From the NCBI GenBank assembly GCA_024811115.1, contig JAKOGH010000670.1:1-64000 (forward strand): a stretch of DNA of 64,000 nt. Direction: 5' to 3'. Below are positions 10,376-21,720 of the stretch, piece by piece. The notes under the pieces were generated by a model. The model saw only the letters and a list, made by a program, of their open reading frames with translations, did not search any database and had not been told where the DNA came from. Made by a program: the position numbers and the translations under genes. Each line of letters starts with the position of its first letter. Position 1 is the first letter of the stretch. This DNA is from Terana coerulea. Its lineage: Eukaryota > Basidiomycota > Agaricomycetes > Polyporales > Phanerochaetaceae.

Positions 10376-11951
10376 ATGCCTCGTCTCCTTCCACGTCTCC
10401 TCAAAGCATGGGACAAAATCCGGAGCTCGCCTCCTAAACCGTCACCACCCTCTAGACCGGCAAAAACGCGCAGGCGTGTCGCCGGCACCGTCCGGCCTAT
10501 TGAACATGCTGTCGCGTCCCTCTCCGCCGAAGGGCGCACGGAGTCCCTTCTGCTGGACCGGCGGAATCCAGTGAAACGTCGGAGCGACTACAGATACCAG
10601 AAGGCACCGTCGCCGAAGGTTTATGGTCCAAACCTAGTCAGGCCCGTAATAGACCCCGTCCGACATGCGCTACCAGCGCAAAGGAGGCGAATGACAAAGG
10701 AGGAGAGGGAATGGTGGTCCAGCCCATATCGTTCGTTTGCCCTGTGACTTATTTATTCATATTTTCTCTGAAACATAGCTTGTACAGTGCGTATGTTGAC
10801 CACCCCGATTCGACAATGCCTTGTGACAGAGAATCTCATGCCAAGAGGTGCGATAATACTAGTACAAGCTTTGAGCCTGAGTAGAGCCAGCTAACCGTAT
10901 GTCGCGCTCTCTTCACAGATTTCCTGGCGAGGTTCACTGCCGTGGAGATAGGTCCACGCATAGGGGCACAACAAGTGCTTGTTCCCGACGCAGTCGAGCA
11001 CCCACGGTTTAAGACGTCTCGCAGTAGGCTACCTTTCTACTTCCTCCTGAGGAGAACTATGGTCGAAGAGCTGACTCGCAACAACTGTACGCTTGCTCTT
11101 TTATCACCTGCACATCTCCTGGGCTGAAATATCGCTCAGCCAAAGCTGCGAGGGTTGCTCGTAAGCTCACCGCACCGACAATGCTAGAGAAACGCATGGA
11201 CCACTCGCTCCGGGTGCGAGTGTTGCAAGAACTCGAGTTGTTGGCTGAAAGGTTGCAAACCAGACCACGGCACTCCACCGACCATCCTGTCTTGCGACGC
11301 CTGACTAGGGCAGAATTCAAGCAAATCAGAGAAACCGGCATAATACCCTTCGAGAACGCTGCCGTGGTCCTCGTAGTACCTCCAGTGAACAAGAATCCCC
11401 AGACGAAACTGAGGCCAGAGCCTTCAAGTTCTGCGGGACCTATTCACGACAACAAAAGACCGGTGCCCGACCGTCCTTTACCGCCCATAGCAACATTGCA
11501 CCTTGCCGCGCCTGAAGAACGACCGGTGGATGCTCTAGCTAGAACACCTCAGTTCCTTCCGCCGGCTAAGATACCTCTGTATAACGGGCTCTCTACCTTT
11601 CCTTCGCGGACTCAGCGGGCGGCTTTGCACATGGCCTTGAACCGGATCCTCGCTGTAGAGCGAACAGCTCGGTGGCGTGAGGTTGGCCGACCCGATGCTT
11701 CAACCCAAGGTCACGACAGCGAGGTTCCTCAAAGCGACAACGTGGAAAAATGGGCACGGGGCGACCAGAAAGGCAGCCATGCATACATCCTGTTTTCGGA
11801 TGCTGATACTGTCCTCAGGGCGGACACGGTTCCGCTTGCCGTTGCGCTTTGGAGGATCCGCCTGTGGGAAGGCGAAGGCTGGCCAAGCAAGACCAAGACG
11901 CGGTCGGCCGGAGGATGGAAGATCGTTAATCGCAAGCGCGTAAAATACTGA
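10376..11951 (+). CDS. Conserved fungal protein of unknown function, possibly mitochondrial
   Basis: Four exons join cleanly: 10376-10730, 10788-10847, 10919-11086 and 11140-11951. The first 40 residues are rich in Arg, Lys, Ser and Pro with no acidic residue before Asp13 (MPRLLPRLLKAWDKIRSSPP), which could act as a mitochondrial presequence. The core contains WWSSPYLRMLTTPIRQC, NLMPRDFLARF, VLVPDAVEHPRF and EFKQIRETGIIP. The intron joins were chosen because they recreate the WWSSPYLRML motif, which I recall from unnamed conserved basidiomycete proteins. The C-terminus is basic. The first intron uses GTTCGT as donor. No enzymatic motif is visible and I do not assign a function. Confidence 0.6.
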
Positions 11952-12046
11952 AAAGCGTCACGCCCGATACTATGTTGTCCACCGCTGGGTCCGCTGCTTA
12001 GACTCGCGACAAATGGTCCATTGTACATATCCTATCATACATTCGA

Positions 12047-13046
12047 TTACTCAACATCCATGGGAGCCACAGGCTGTGGTGGCACATCGACCTTCTGCAC
12101 AGACTTGCCCAGGACTTCTTCACCTTCCCAGAACCTAGGCAGCTTGTCGCCTGGGATGAAGTGCCGCTCGACCCCTTCCTCTGTAATGACGCACATCCGG
12201 ATGGTGCCTCCCGATGAACCATCACGCGACATAGCGAGCGCAAGGGCTGTAGGGTCAAGTTATACGTGAGGAGTGCGATGGGATTGGCCAGAGGGTGGAC
12301 ATACTGTTCTTGACAAATTCTACTGTCTGGTCTCGGCCCCAGCCATCCTGATAAGTGGCGTCGCAGTAGCCGTAGACATATGTAGAACCGGAGCCTATGT
12401 ATACGGTTGAGCATGCGGTAATTCAACCGAGATGGCCAAAGACGTACCGCCAATAGCCCAAGGCTGGCGGAAGAGACCGCCGCCGAGAGGGATGTTATAC
12501 ACGCTGGGTCCTTCTTCCTTATCCCACCCTGCTACAATAATGCCAGCCGATAGCGCGTCCTTGTTCTCATAGCATAGTCGCTGGAAGACATTGGCTGCGA
12601 CGGAGACAGACGGGGCTTGGCCGATTTGTTGTCTGTAAAATAGGGTCGGTGAAGCTTAGGCAGCTGAAAGGTGGGTGTTACGTACGCAGTAATCTGGAGG
12701 TTGTAGTGGACCATGTCTGCGACGGCTTGGGTATCGGCCGCTGAGCCTGACCGACAGCAGTAGATGCGGTCATGGACGTGCGTGAGCTTGTCAGTCACTC
12801 GGTTTGCCTGGGCGATGTCAAGGTCCACAGACACCATAAAGGTAACGGAAATTGTACGTACAATGTAGCTCCCTGTCGTCGTGCGGGAGTCTGCGCCAAT
12901 AACGACACCGTCTTTGAACTGCACGGCCATGATCGAGGTCTACATGCACAAACTCGCATGAGCCGCTACGGAGCATGTCGAGTGATAGCAATACTCACAC
13001 CGAGGTTGACCTCACCAGACTTGAGCTGCTGCATATCTACCTGCAT
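12047..13046 (-). CDS. PRE3: 20S proteasome subunit beta1 (caspase-like), Pre3/PSMB6
   Basis: This is one of the three catalytic beta subunits; beta1 cleaves after acidic residues. A short propeptide [16 protein letters not shown] precedes the mature N-terminal Thr of [11 protein letters not shown]. An intron of GTGAGT type separates Gly from that Thr. The hallmarks [31 protein letters not shown] and [12 protein letters not shown] are diagnostic for beta1. The C-terminal part ([13 protein letters not shown]) ends in MDVE. It is transcribed divergently from RPN12 across a 208-bp gap, so the two may share regulation. The frame is intact. Confidence 0.93.
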
Positions 13047-13254
13047 GCTGCCGTTGTCGAGTGTGAGATTGATTGAAAAGTGCAGAGGTGGAAGGAAGAG
13101 GGAACAGTGAAGGTCGTGGCGGGAGGGAACGAGGTGCGGCTAAACGAGGTGACGCGTCGAACGCGCGTCGATCTCTTCCCTACCTCTTCTTCACTTGCAC
13201 TGTTATCCTCCGCTTCACACTCACAAATCCCACAAACCCTTCTACAATCCTATC
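13047..13254. promoter_or_regulatory. Divergent PRE3/RPN12 promoter with paired CGCGTCGA sites
   Basis: This 208-bp gap separates the start codons of two proteasome genes. It holds two copies of CGCGTCGA (13153-13160 and 13164-13171), three bases apart, the first overlapping an ACGCGT. The reverse complement TCGACGCG occurs twice in the PRE10/NUP82 promoter as well. I do not see the yeast proteasome element GGTGGCAAA. Function is inferred from position and recurrence only. Confidence 0.45.
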
Positions 13255-14326
13255 ATGTCTTCAGATCTCGGCTCGCTGTACAAGCAACTGCAGCAGTCAT
13301 TTGGCTCGAACGACCTCAAGAAGACTGGGGAATTGTTAGCCAAGCTAAAGGTACGTAGGCAGACTGGTTCCACATGTTCATGGAGACTGAGTGAGAGGCC
13401 TTCTTAGATTGGCCTCATCACTGCTGGGCTGCTCGTGCCGCAGGGAGATGTAAACCAGAACGACCTGGGTGTTGCACGTATGTCTCCGTCCTTCCCTTGC
13501 TCACATACATACTAACCTACACCGGACCACTCAGGTGAGATTCTCGAAGTCGGCGCGTTCTGGAGTATACGGACACGGGACATCCCATCCTTCGACCGCT
13601 ACTTCTCGCAGCTCCAAACCTTCTACAACGACTATAAGTGCGTTCTCTGTGCGCCGGGCTGCCTCTCACCGCTGACCAGCCTTCACCTGCCGTAGCACGG
13701 TCCTCCCACCATCTCCACGAGAGTTCCCCATTCGCGGGCTGAACCTCATCCGCCTGCTCACCCAGAACCGCATTGCAGAATTTCACACCACTCTCGAATC
13801 CCTGCCCCTCCCTGCCGAGTCGGTCTCGTCGAACCCGTTCATCAGCCATCCCATCAACCTCGAGCGGTGGCTCATGGAGGGAGCTACAGCAAGGTCTGGA
13901 ACGCACGGGAAGAGGCTCCGGCAGAAGAGTACAAGTTCTTCGTGGACTCGTTGATGGGCACCATCCGGTACGTCTGCGGTGTATAGTGTGATGCTGTGTT
14001 TCGAGACTGACAAGTTGTGCTTTACAGGAATGAGATTGCTAGCTGCGAAGAGGCAGCATATAACAGTTTGCCAATAAAGGATGCTGCTACCTTGCTCTTC
14101 TTCCGTTCACAAGGCGAAGTGTTGACGTATGCCCAGCAGGTGAGTACCTGAAATTTCTTCCCTCTCATCCATCCTTGACATGGTATTGTAGCGGGGCTGG
14201 CAGGTAGACTTGACGGGCGGCACGATTACATTCGCGAAGAAAAGCGAAGAGACATTGGAGATTCCAAAGGAGAAGCTCATCACTGCCAACCTACAGTACG
14301 CACGAGAATTGGAAATGATTGTGTAG
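13255..14326 (+). CDS. RPN12: 26S proteasome regulatory (lid) subunit Rpn12/PSMD8
   Basis: Rpn12 is the last subunit to join the 19S lid. The N-terminus MSSDLGSLYKQLQQSF is followed by GLLVPQGDVNQNDLGVAREI, EVGAFWSIRTRDIPSFDRYF, RGLNLIRLLTQNRIAEFH and NPFISHPINLERWLMEG, then DSLMGTIRNEIASCEEAAY and IPKEKLITANLQYARELEM. Together these outline the helical repeats and PCI region of this family. Five or six introns are present. At GGG 13879-13881 one base appears missing: WLMEG is in one frame and SYSKVWNAREEAP in the next. The rest is perfectly collinear, so a base-count error is likely. It converges on PRE10, with 166 bp between the stops. Confidence 0.9.
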
Positions 14327-14492
14327 ATTAGATGGACCAAGGTTTTCTCCCTTTCCCAGTTGTACACCGCGTCCCTACCACCAAGACACGAGCCTAAGTG
14401 TAGTGCATGTGCACCTGCACCGATCTGAAATGGCGGGCGGTGACGATGAAGAAAGTCCAATATGATTACACAGGTGTCGGATTGAATACACA

Positions 14493-15579
14493 TTACTCGA
14501 AGTTCTCGAGAGCCTCCTTGGCCTTGCGCTCTGCCTCGCTCTGCAGATCTTTTGGCACAGGTAGATGCAGCCCATTGGTTTCGTCGCTGACCCAAGTTAT
14601 TTCCAGCTCGAATTCCTTCTCCTTCTGGTCGTCATGCACGAGGTATATGCTGAAGTGATAGTTTAACGACATTTGTGTAAGCACAGCAACCATCTAAACT
14701 CACATGCGAGCCGCTTCCGTGACGGCTTCTCGTGCGGTGAGCTCTGGGAGCTTGAGCTTCTCAATCTCCGTCTTCGCAAGTTGACGCCCCTTGCCTACAG
14801 CTGCGCCATGATAGCCCTGTTTGTGGATGCACGTTAGCGAATTGGGCCATAGTCACTGCGGTGGAAGATAGCGCACATATGCAACGCCACTGGGTTCAAC
14901 AATGAACAGCTGAGGTCCTGTCTTGTCCACACCGCCGACGATCGCGCTGACACCGAAAGGCCTAACAGAGGAGTACAGGGTATATGCCTGAACGTACATC
15001 GACAATCTCTGTACGACTTCCTATATTAGGAGTGACCCGAACGTCAGTATAATAGCCGTGAAGAGTTTTGAGCAAGACGTCACTCACCGGGACTGGCGAA
15101 GGCGCACGATACCAATCACGATAGTTGGAGGCAGCTTCACGCGCACGGCTCGCGAGGTTACGCCCGTCAGCTTGGAAGCCTGAGGTTGCCTGCAGGAATG
15201 ATTAGACTGAAAGCAGGTAGGAGAGTAATGTATCACATACCATCCCAATATGTCTGTCGATACTTTGTATCCGCCGGTTCGCGTCTGGGACGAGGAGCTT
15301 CGAGTGTATGATCTTCTCCACGGCGAGCACGATACCATCCTTGACTCGCAGGCCAATGGCTGTTCTGTTGTGGCATTGCGTCAGGATCGCAGCTTTGACT
15401 TGGGTGGCTCAGCACTGACCCAGAGTTCTCTACGGCCTTGTTCGCATATTCAACCTACATGGTCACGCAAGTCAGGAATGTGATTGAAACGCGTAAGCAG
15501 GTGCACAAACTTGGAAGATACGACCGTCGGGAGAGTATGTACTGGCAGAGAGATCGTAACCCGTGCCAATTGAAGTCAT
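14493..15579 (-). CDS. PRE10: 20S proteasome alpha subunit Pre10/PSMA3
   Basis: This is a non-catalytic outer-ring subunit. It starts [20 protein letters not shown], the alpha-subunit signature helix H0, and goes on to [60 protein letters not shown] and [15 protein letters not shown]. The C-terminal [18 protein letters not shown] matches PSMA3/Pre10 rather than other alpha subunits. The acidic tail is much shorter than in budding yeast. Seven or so introns are all in phase with no frame slip. It diverges from NUP82. Confidence 0.92.
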
Positions 15580-15839
15580 ATTGTTAGGCTAGGTACAGAT
15601 GGCGGAGGTCAAGGAAGTGTATAAGGAGGAGATGGAGGGAAATGAAGGCGGGGTCGACGCGCAAGCTGGATGCGCACATTGGAAGCGACGCGTGGCCGTG
15701 CGAACTACCTTCTGCATGCGGACAAGGCGTCGGCGCGTGTTCGACGCGACTCTCGAGTTCGATTGGCCCTTCGTTATTACCACCACCTCACACCCTTTCT
15801 CTCCTTCACACGCCGCACATTCTCTCCGAAGTGGGCATC
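15580..15839. promoter_or_regulatory. Divergent PRE10/NUP82 promoter with two TCGACGCG sites
   Basis: This 260-bp gap carries TCGACGCG at 15654-15661 and 15741-15748, with an ACGCGT between them near 15690. The same octamer, on the other strand, is doubled in the PRE3/RPN12 promoter. A short ORF on the plus strand inside the gap shows no motif and is taken as chance. Confidence 0.45.
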
Positions 15840-18800
15840 ATGGACGGCGAAGAAGACTGGAACGAATTTCTGCGCGACCACTCAATATTCTCTCTGCCTT
15901 CCCAGCCTAAGGATGAGTTCGCTCTCGAGCTCTCATTGAACACACTCCCCGACTTTGCGCATGCGGACGCAGCGAAAGATGGCCCGACCCCGTCAGGCAG
16001 ACGACAAGTTATGGCAATCAAGGACTCGGACATTATTGTTGCTTCCGGTAGTGAGATTCGCATGGCGTCGCTCGCAGACTCAAAGATGAGCAAGAGCCAG
16101 GGGAAGTCGTACAAAGTGTGTATGTCCCACTGCACCCGAACACTCTGCGAGATATACTGAGAAGCGTAACATGTTCACTAGGCGTTGAATACACCCAACA
16201 TTAGTTTCAACATACACCAGATGGCTTTGAACCCGAATGGCAAGTTCCTTGCTGTTGCGGGCGTATCCCAAGTGGCTGTGGTAGTCCTACCACGCTCAGG
16301 CTTTACGCGGCTTGTACCCACAAAGGTAGATGCCAAGTAAGCTGTACTTTCTTTTATTCGTGCAAGTATACGCTCATTCAGTGATTGTACTAGGTCTATC
16401 CAGATAGGACCGTACCATCATTCCTCCAGCGACTCCCCACCCATAGCCAAGATTGACTGGCATCCCTGGGGAGATGGTGGAACGACATTACTTGTAATGA
16501 CGGTGGACGGAAAGCTTCGGTACGTTCTATACTTATTCGACACTCACATCATTGTGCCAACTACTGCCGCAACAGCGAGTATGACATTGCGGTGGACACT
16601 GAGGAGCCTCAGCAAGTGTTGTCCTTTGTCCCCGAGAAGACACGAAAATCATATCTCGCTGAAGATGACTCCGAACGACAAGTCGTTTCCTTCGCGCTGG
16701 GGAAAGGAAATGCTGATTGGGGTCCTCTGAGCGTATATGCTGTGATGAAGAGTGGGGACATCTACGCCATATGCCCATATATGCCTACAAACGCGTAAGC
16801 CTTTCTGTATATGGTGCATATTGTGGCATTAAAACGATATCTAGCTCAATACCTTCATCATACGTACATGCTCTGGAATGTTTTGTTGCGGCCAAACAGG
16901 AGTTCTTGGCTGCAAGCTCATCCACAAGCCCGTCGACTAGCCATACCCTCACCGCAATGTATGACTATCAGCACAAATATGTGACTGCGCTTCTCAAGCA
17001 ACTCCCGGCCGGCACGACATTCCCCTCCAAATCACGGTCCGTTCTGATGCACCCTCCCACGACAATCCGGACACAGCCTGTCCGCCAAGGACCGTTTCTT
17101 CTGCAGCCCGCGCCACTTGTACTAGAGGGCAGTGAGGGTGGCGATGCAACAGACATTGTCTACCTTGCATTTGGCTCGGATAACGTTACGGACGATGAGG
17201 GCGAGACTGAGCGACTGGGCGTAGTCCTTGTGGCGTATCAGGATGGGAAAGTCGACCTCTTCTTAGACGTCGAGAAAGTGGAAGCACGCTGGGAAAGAAA
17301 GGTCAGTTTCGATTGTGTTTCACTCGCTATTTATCTCAAGCTTCATCAGCATTCCACTGGTAACGAACTACCTATGCTTGCGGTATACGAAACCATTGAT
17401 TTAGGACTGGTTTCTACGCTCAAAAGGTGTCTTCGACGTCCTCAAATTCCCGCGTCCTTGATTTGCTGCACGGGAACCACCCTGTCTTTCTTCAAGACCC
17501 CATACACGATGAGACGGTTTATGTGTATCATGCGTTCGGTGTGCACACGCTGCAGCTCGGGAAGCTGCTTCAGAATCTTGCGAATGCGTTGCGAGACGAC
17601 ATCAGCAATGACAGCAGCGACGCTTTAGGGGCCGCAGTGGATAATGCTGGAGGGACGGTCGTGCAGCCCATACTGTCCACATTTTCAGTGGAAAGAAGGT
17701 GAGTAGCAGCAGGGGCAGTATTGCCGACAAGCTGATATTAAGCTGGGCTGTCAGGTGCTCGAATCCAGTGGTGGGCGTCGCGATCCCTAACGACGTCTAT
17801 CTCACCTACAGTATCTTCATTCTGACATCCCGTATGCGGGTCACCGCCATCCCGCTACTCCTTCACTCCGAAGAGACGAGTCCGTCGACAACAGAGGACT
17901 TTGCTTCTTCTGTCAATGGAGCTCCCGACGCGACCTTGGTATCCACCGATTCGCAAGAATTCGTCTCGCTTCTGTCGGCGCAGCCGTACAGCCCGCCGCC
18001 GATCCTCGTGCGACCCAGCGGTCTACCCGCCAATCCGATTCTCGCCACGCCCCCGCCAATCAAGGACGGCGGGCAGACGCTAACGGTCGAGGTTTTGCAG
18101 TATCTCGCCGCCACCGTTCAACGGCTTACCGGCCAGATCCAGGACGCACATCTCGCCATGCGCGCCGCAGAGATCCGGGCCCAGATGCAAAAACAAGAGT
18201 TCGGGAGGCAGCAGCACAGTGTGCAGGTGGTCACGGCGAGGATCGATGTCTTGACGGGCGCAAGGCAGACGGCAACGCAGGCAAAGCTGGCGGGCGTGCG
18301 GGATGCGCAGAAGGCGCTGATGGAGCGGGTGGACAAGATCCTCGGGGCGATGATGCGCAATGCAAGCCCGGAGGTGAGCGAGCACGAGCGGCGGTGGTTT
18401 GAGGAGCTGAAGCGGATGAGGGACGAGGTGGCGGGGCTGGGCAAGTACGATGGCGAGTCGCTGGCAGCCCGGACTAGCCAGGTATGTTAACCCTGAAGCT
18501 TGAAGTGGTGGATACTTCAGCGACTGACCCGCATGCAGCTTCGCAAGGACCTTGAGCGTCTGATGCCTGACCTGAAGGAACTCCAGCATAAGGAGGAGCG
18601 CCTCAGGAAGAAGATGGTGTCGGATGGCGTGAGCGGCCTGGGGGTGTCCCAGGCATTTGAACTTGGAGAACGAGCTAGCACAGAGTATGTCGTTTGTGTG
18701 CGCTGTGGTCACTGTTACTGATGGGTATTCATAGGCGGGCCAAGATTAGTGCTATAGAGAAAGAGATCTCGCGACTTGCGGAACGGTTGGATGTGACTCT

Positions 18801-18846
18801 TGGAAAACCGCCCTTATTGCAAGGAAAGCAGCGAAGTGACTCGTAG
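15840..18846 (+). CDS. NUP82: Nucleoporin Nup82/Nup88
   Basis: This is the cytoplasmic-face nucleoporin that anchors the mRNA export platform together with Nsp1 and Nup159. The first two thirds form a beta-propeller-like region: NIHQMALNPNGKFLAVAG, IAKIDWHPWGDGGTTLLVM, YAVMKSGDIYAICPYMP and LGVVLVAYQDGKVDLFLDVE. A well conserved strand follows (ETVYVYHAFGVHTLQLG). The last 300 residues are helical and coiled coil (QYLAATVQRLTGQIQDAH, ERVDKILGAMMRN, DLERLMPDLKELQHKEERL). Many short introns are present. One frame slip occurs at AAAA 17422-17425, between GLVSTLK and the segment with RVLDLLHGNHPVFL. A 48-nt GT..AG segment at about 17302-17349 can be read through in frame, so it may be exon or intron. 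Confidence 0.82.
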
Positions 18847-19127
18847 CCTTGGGTAGAACCCTCAACCCATGCCCTGAAATGCATTGTATGATGTTTCCTG
18901 ATACTCATATGGCTGCACCCTTGTGCTATGTGGCATGACTACTAGCGTATGTCATACTACAGTCTCAGCATGCGCTATAACCCTCGTGATAGTTGATATC
19001 GGCTAACTGGTCGTGGGCACCTGTACAAAATTAGAGCCTAGTATTTACAACACACTGGTGACTGTACAGTGTAGATGCTCAAAGAGACGTGAAGTTTGAA
19101 CACCAAAACGGAAGAAAAAAACGGACA

Positions 19128-19218
19128 AGTCCCCAGCCGGGATTGAACCGGCGACCTCGCGATACATTGCTGACTACGGCATTGCAATCGCACGCTCTAA
19201 CCACTGAGCTACGTGGAC
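19128..19218 (-). tRNA. tRNA-Cys(GCA) with an 18-nt intron
   Basis: Read on the minus strand, the acceptor arm is GTCCACG paired with TGGGGAC (one A-G mismatch, one G-T). The D arm is GCTC-AGTGGTTA-GAGC. The anticodon stem TGCGA pairs with TCGCG (one T-G), and the T arm is GCCGG-TTCAATC-CCGGC. The anticodon loop reads TTGCAA before an 18-nt insertion at the standard 37/38 position, giving anticodon GCA. The discriminator base is U73, which is typical of tRNA-Cys and supports the assignment. CCA is not encoded, as expected for a nuclear gene. Confidence 0.85.
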
Positions 19219-19405
19219 ATTGGATGGGTAGGGCAGTATCTATATATATTCATTTACACTTGTGTTTTGCACCTCGTCTCAAGGTATTCTTCTACCAAGT
19301 CTCACTGCCTATGCCAGGCCTATGCTCGCATTTGTGGAGAATTAGATAACATACTATGCCATTTTCCTTCACAGCTTGAAGCACCAAAGCAAAATAACAA
19401 GCAGA

Positions 19406-21563
19406 TCATACCCTACTATACCAGACCTCTGCAGTTTGTTGTACATTTCCTCCGAGCCTTTGCGCCTCCGTCTGTTCGCCAATCAGCCCAAATATCCCAA
19501 AGCCTACCACCTCGGGACATCCATCCGCGCGCGTGGTGGACTCAGAAAAGACAAATCGAGCAGTAGTTTCCGGCTGCGTAGCCTCCGGATCTGTCGTCTC
19601 GAAAGGACTGGTATCACGCCCAAAGCCTCGGTGGAACATATACGTGCCTTGCAGCGAAAAGGTATGCTCGTCTTCATAGGTCAAACGGGCGTGCATAGTC
19701 CAAAAGCTGGGCAACGACGCGTAGAGCGCGCTGGTGGAAGAGATGTTCTCGAAATGTGAGAAGGTCTCAAGAACCTCCTCACAGTCCGGTAGTGTGCTGG
19801 TATGGGCGCTGCACAGCGTGATGTTTGGGTATCCAGGGTTGGTGTATGTCCCGACGTAGCGATCTAGAGATGTGAAGGGTACGGACTTCGGAGAGCCGGC
19901 GTACGATGAATTGCTTTGCGACAGCTTCGCAGTGAATTGCGTGACTTCCTGTGTGGTGCTTGTGCGCTCATCGAGACCCAGATAATCGTCGATGATACGG
20001 TAAATCGCGAGGCCCAAGGGGGAGTGCTTCTCCGCGGCGTTGGCGGGGAGGACAGTGCCGATATCATCTTGAGGCAGTAAGTATACGAAAGTACTGACAC
20101 CTGGGACGCCGCCCGCATGGTTTATGATCTAACAACGCAGTTAGAACTTTGAAGAGGCGCGGATAGCTAACAAGTACTAGAACATACTTCGTGTCCACGA
20201 CGAGAATATCTCGCCCAACCTAAGCCATAACCAGTGATGGAGACCCCTGACCACGAAGGATTACCAGCAAGTATCGCTCTTGCAGTAGTAATTTCCTCAT
20301 AGACCGGTCGTGGCATAATGGTGTTACCCGTCACGGGATCTACACCGCTGTTCAAAAGTGCGCGTACCTAGTTCATCTTGAGAATACGCATGATGAATGT
20401 CAGGCGAGCTCATAGACTCTGAAGGTGAGACGGACCATATCAACGGCACTGGATATGATGCCTCCCGGTGCAGCTTTTGCGCCTATTTTCTCGTCGGAGA
20501 GCCAATGTGGTATTCTGCGTCCGTGCGCCGACCAACAACTCTCCGGATTTAGCTGCCTTCGACGCAAAGAATGTCGTATGCGACATGTTCAATCTGTCGA
20601 AGATTCTGCTTTGTACGAAGTCGGGGTAGGACAAGCCCGAGTACATTTCAATAATGTGTGCGGCTACGGTATACATCTTAAAAATATCAGTTGTGGCTCC
20701 CTACGCAATGTCTTAGAATTCACCATATTTGTGTAATGAAACTTTTGCCTCAGCTCGAATGCTGGACGTAAGTTTCGCAGATTGCGGACCATATCTCGTG
20801 GGGTTGCAGTGGGGGCATAAGACAGATCGTGCCTGGGAATGTGTGACAATGAGAAAAAGAAGGTCAGACGTATCATACAGAAGTGCTTACATTGCCAATC
20901 CAGACTGATGAGACAGAATATCGTGAATGTTTGCAGCCTGGCTCGCCCAGGCGTCCATTAACTGCCAATCGTCAGGCAGGATATCGGCAAGTCTGGTTTT
21001 CCAGTTGAAATGTTTGACATTGCTAGGCAAAGGAGTCTGGTTCCGCCCTTGCTCGAAGTCATCCATGAGGAGACCAATGGAAGACGCCAAGAACGCCTTT
21101 GAACACGACGCAAGGTTGAATAATGTCTGACAGAATTATTCAGTATGCTCCATATATTAATGTCGGACTTCCTACAGGTATGCCTCACACTGGAGGTGAC
21201 AGGATCTCCGTCCTCAGTTCTGTTGCCCTAACTCTTGTATTCCACAACGTTGCCTGAGTGCACTACCGCGAGCGACAAGCCGGGTATTGACGCATCGAAC
21301 ATAGTCCTTTCCATAAACCTGGAGACATCTTCTGTGATGGCGCGCTTTGCGCGAAATTCTGGAGGGCTATCGTTGAGATGAACTTGAGAACTGGAGGGGA
21401 AGCCTCCAAGTACGTATACGGTCGGCACAAGTAAAGCGGTGAAGACCGCGACATCTAAGAGGACCATGGTAGTGGTAAGAACCAAAGCAAGAAGCGCAGC
21501 GCATGCGTGACTCCCGTACCAAATTGCATACTCAGTGGCTAGGTCTAATCTCACCACCCTCAT
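19406..21563 (-). CDS. Beta-lactamase-like serine hydrolase (class C / esterase type), membrane-anchored
   Basis: The N-terminal 60 residues contain a long hydrophobic stretch (ALLALVLTTTMVLLDVAVF), a probable signal anchor. The catalytic domain follows with SCSKAF (SxxK), FHYTNM (YxN) and an HAGGVPG box in place of KTG, the pattern of fungal class-C-like hydrolases and esterases. The motifs HDILSHQSGLAM, YPDFVQSRIFDRLNM and GYGLGWARYSRRGHE support this. A C-terminal non-catalytic domain of about 200 residues ends EVWYSRV. Multiple introns are present. Near 20513 a single-base slip separates VGARTQ from IPHWLSDEKIGAKAAPGG. The start is uncertain; 21563 is preferred because it places the anchor near the N-terminus, but in-frame ATGs exist upstream. 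The substrate is unknown, and such proteins rarely act on antibiotics. Confidence 0.78.
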
Positions 21564-21720
21564 GGTCACGGTCGGACTGGAGACTCGGAGGAGCCGCAGT
21601 CCCCGGAAGTCGGAAGCAGCACTAGACGCCCATGCGTTCATATCATGGCGCTTAGTCCTACACGCGAAATTCCTTACACGCACCTCGGTCAGTGCTCTTG
21701 TCTTCAGACGTCGCCGGAAG

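Noticed and set aside
17302..17349. Possible retained 48-nt intron in NUP82
   Set aside because: It is in frame and open either way, so the sequence cannot decide. Not listed as a separate feature.
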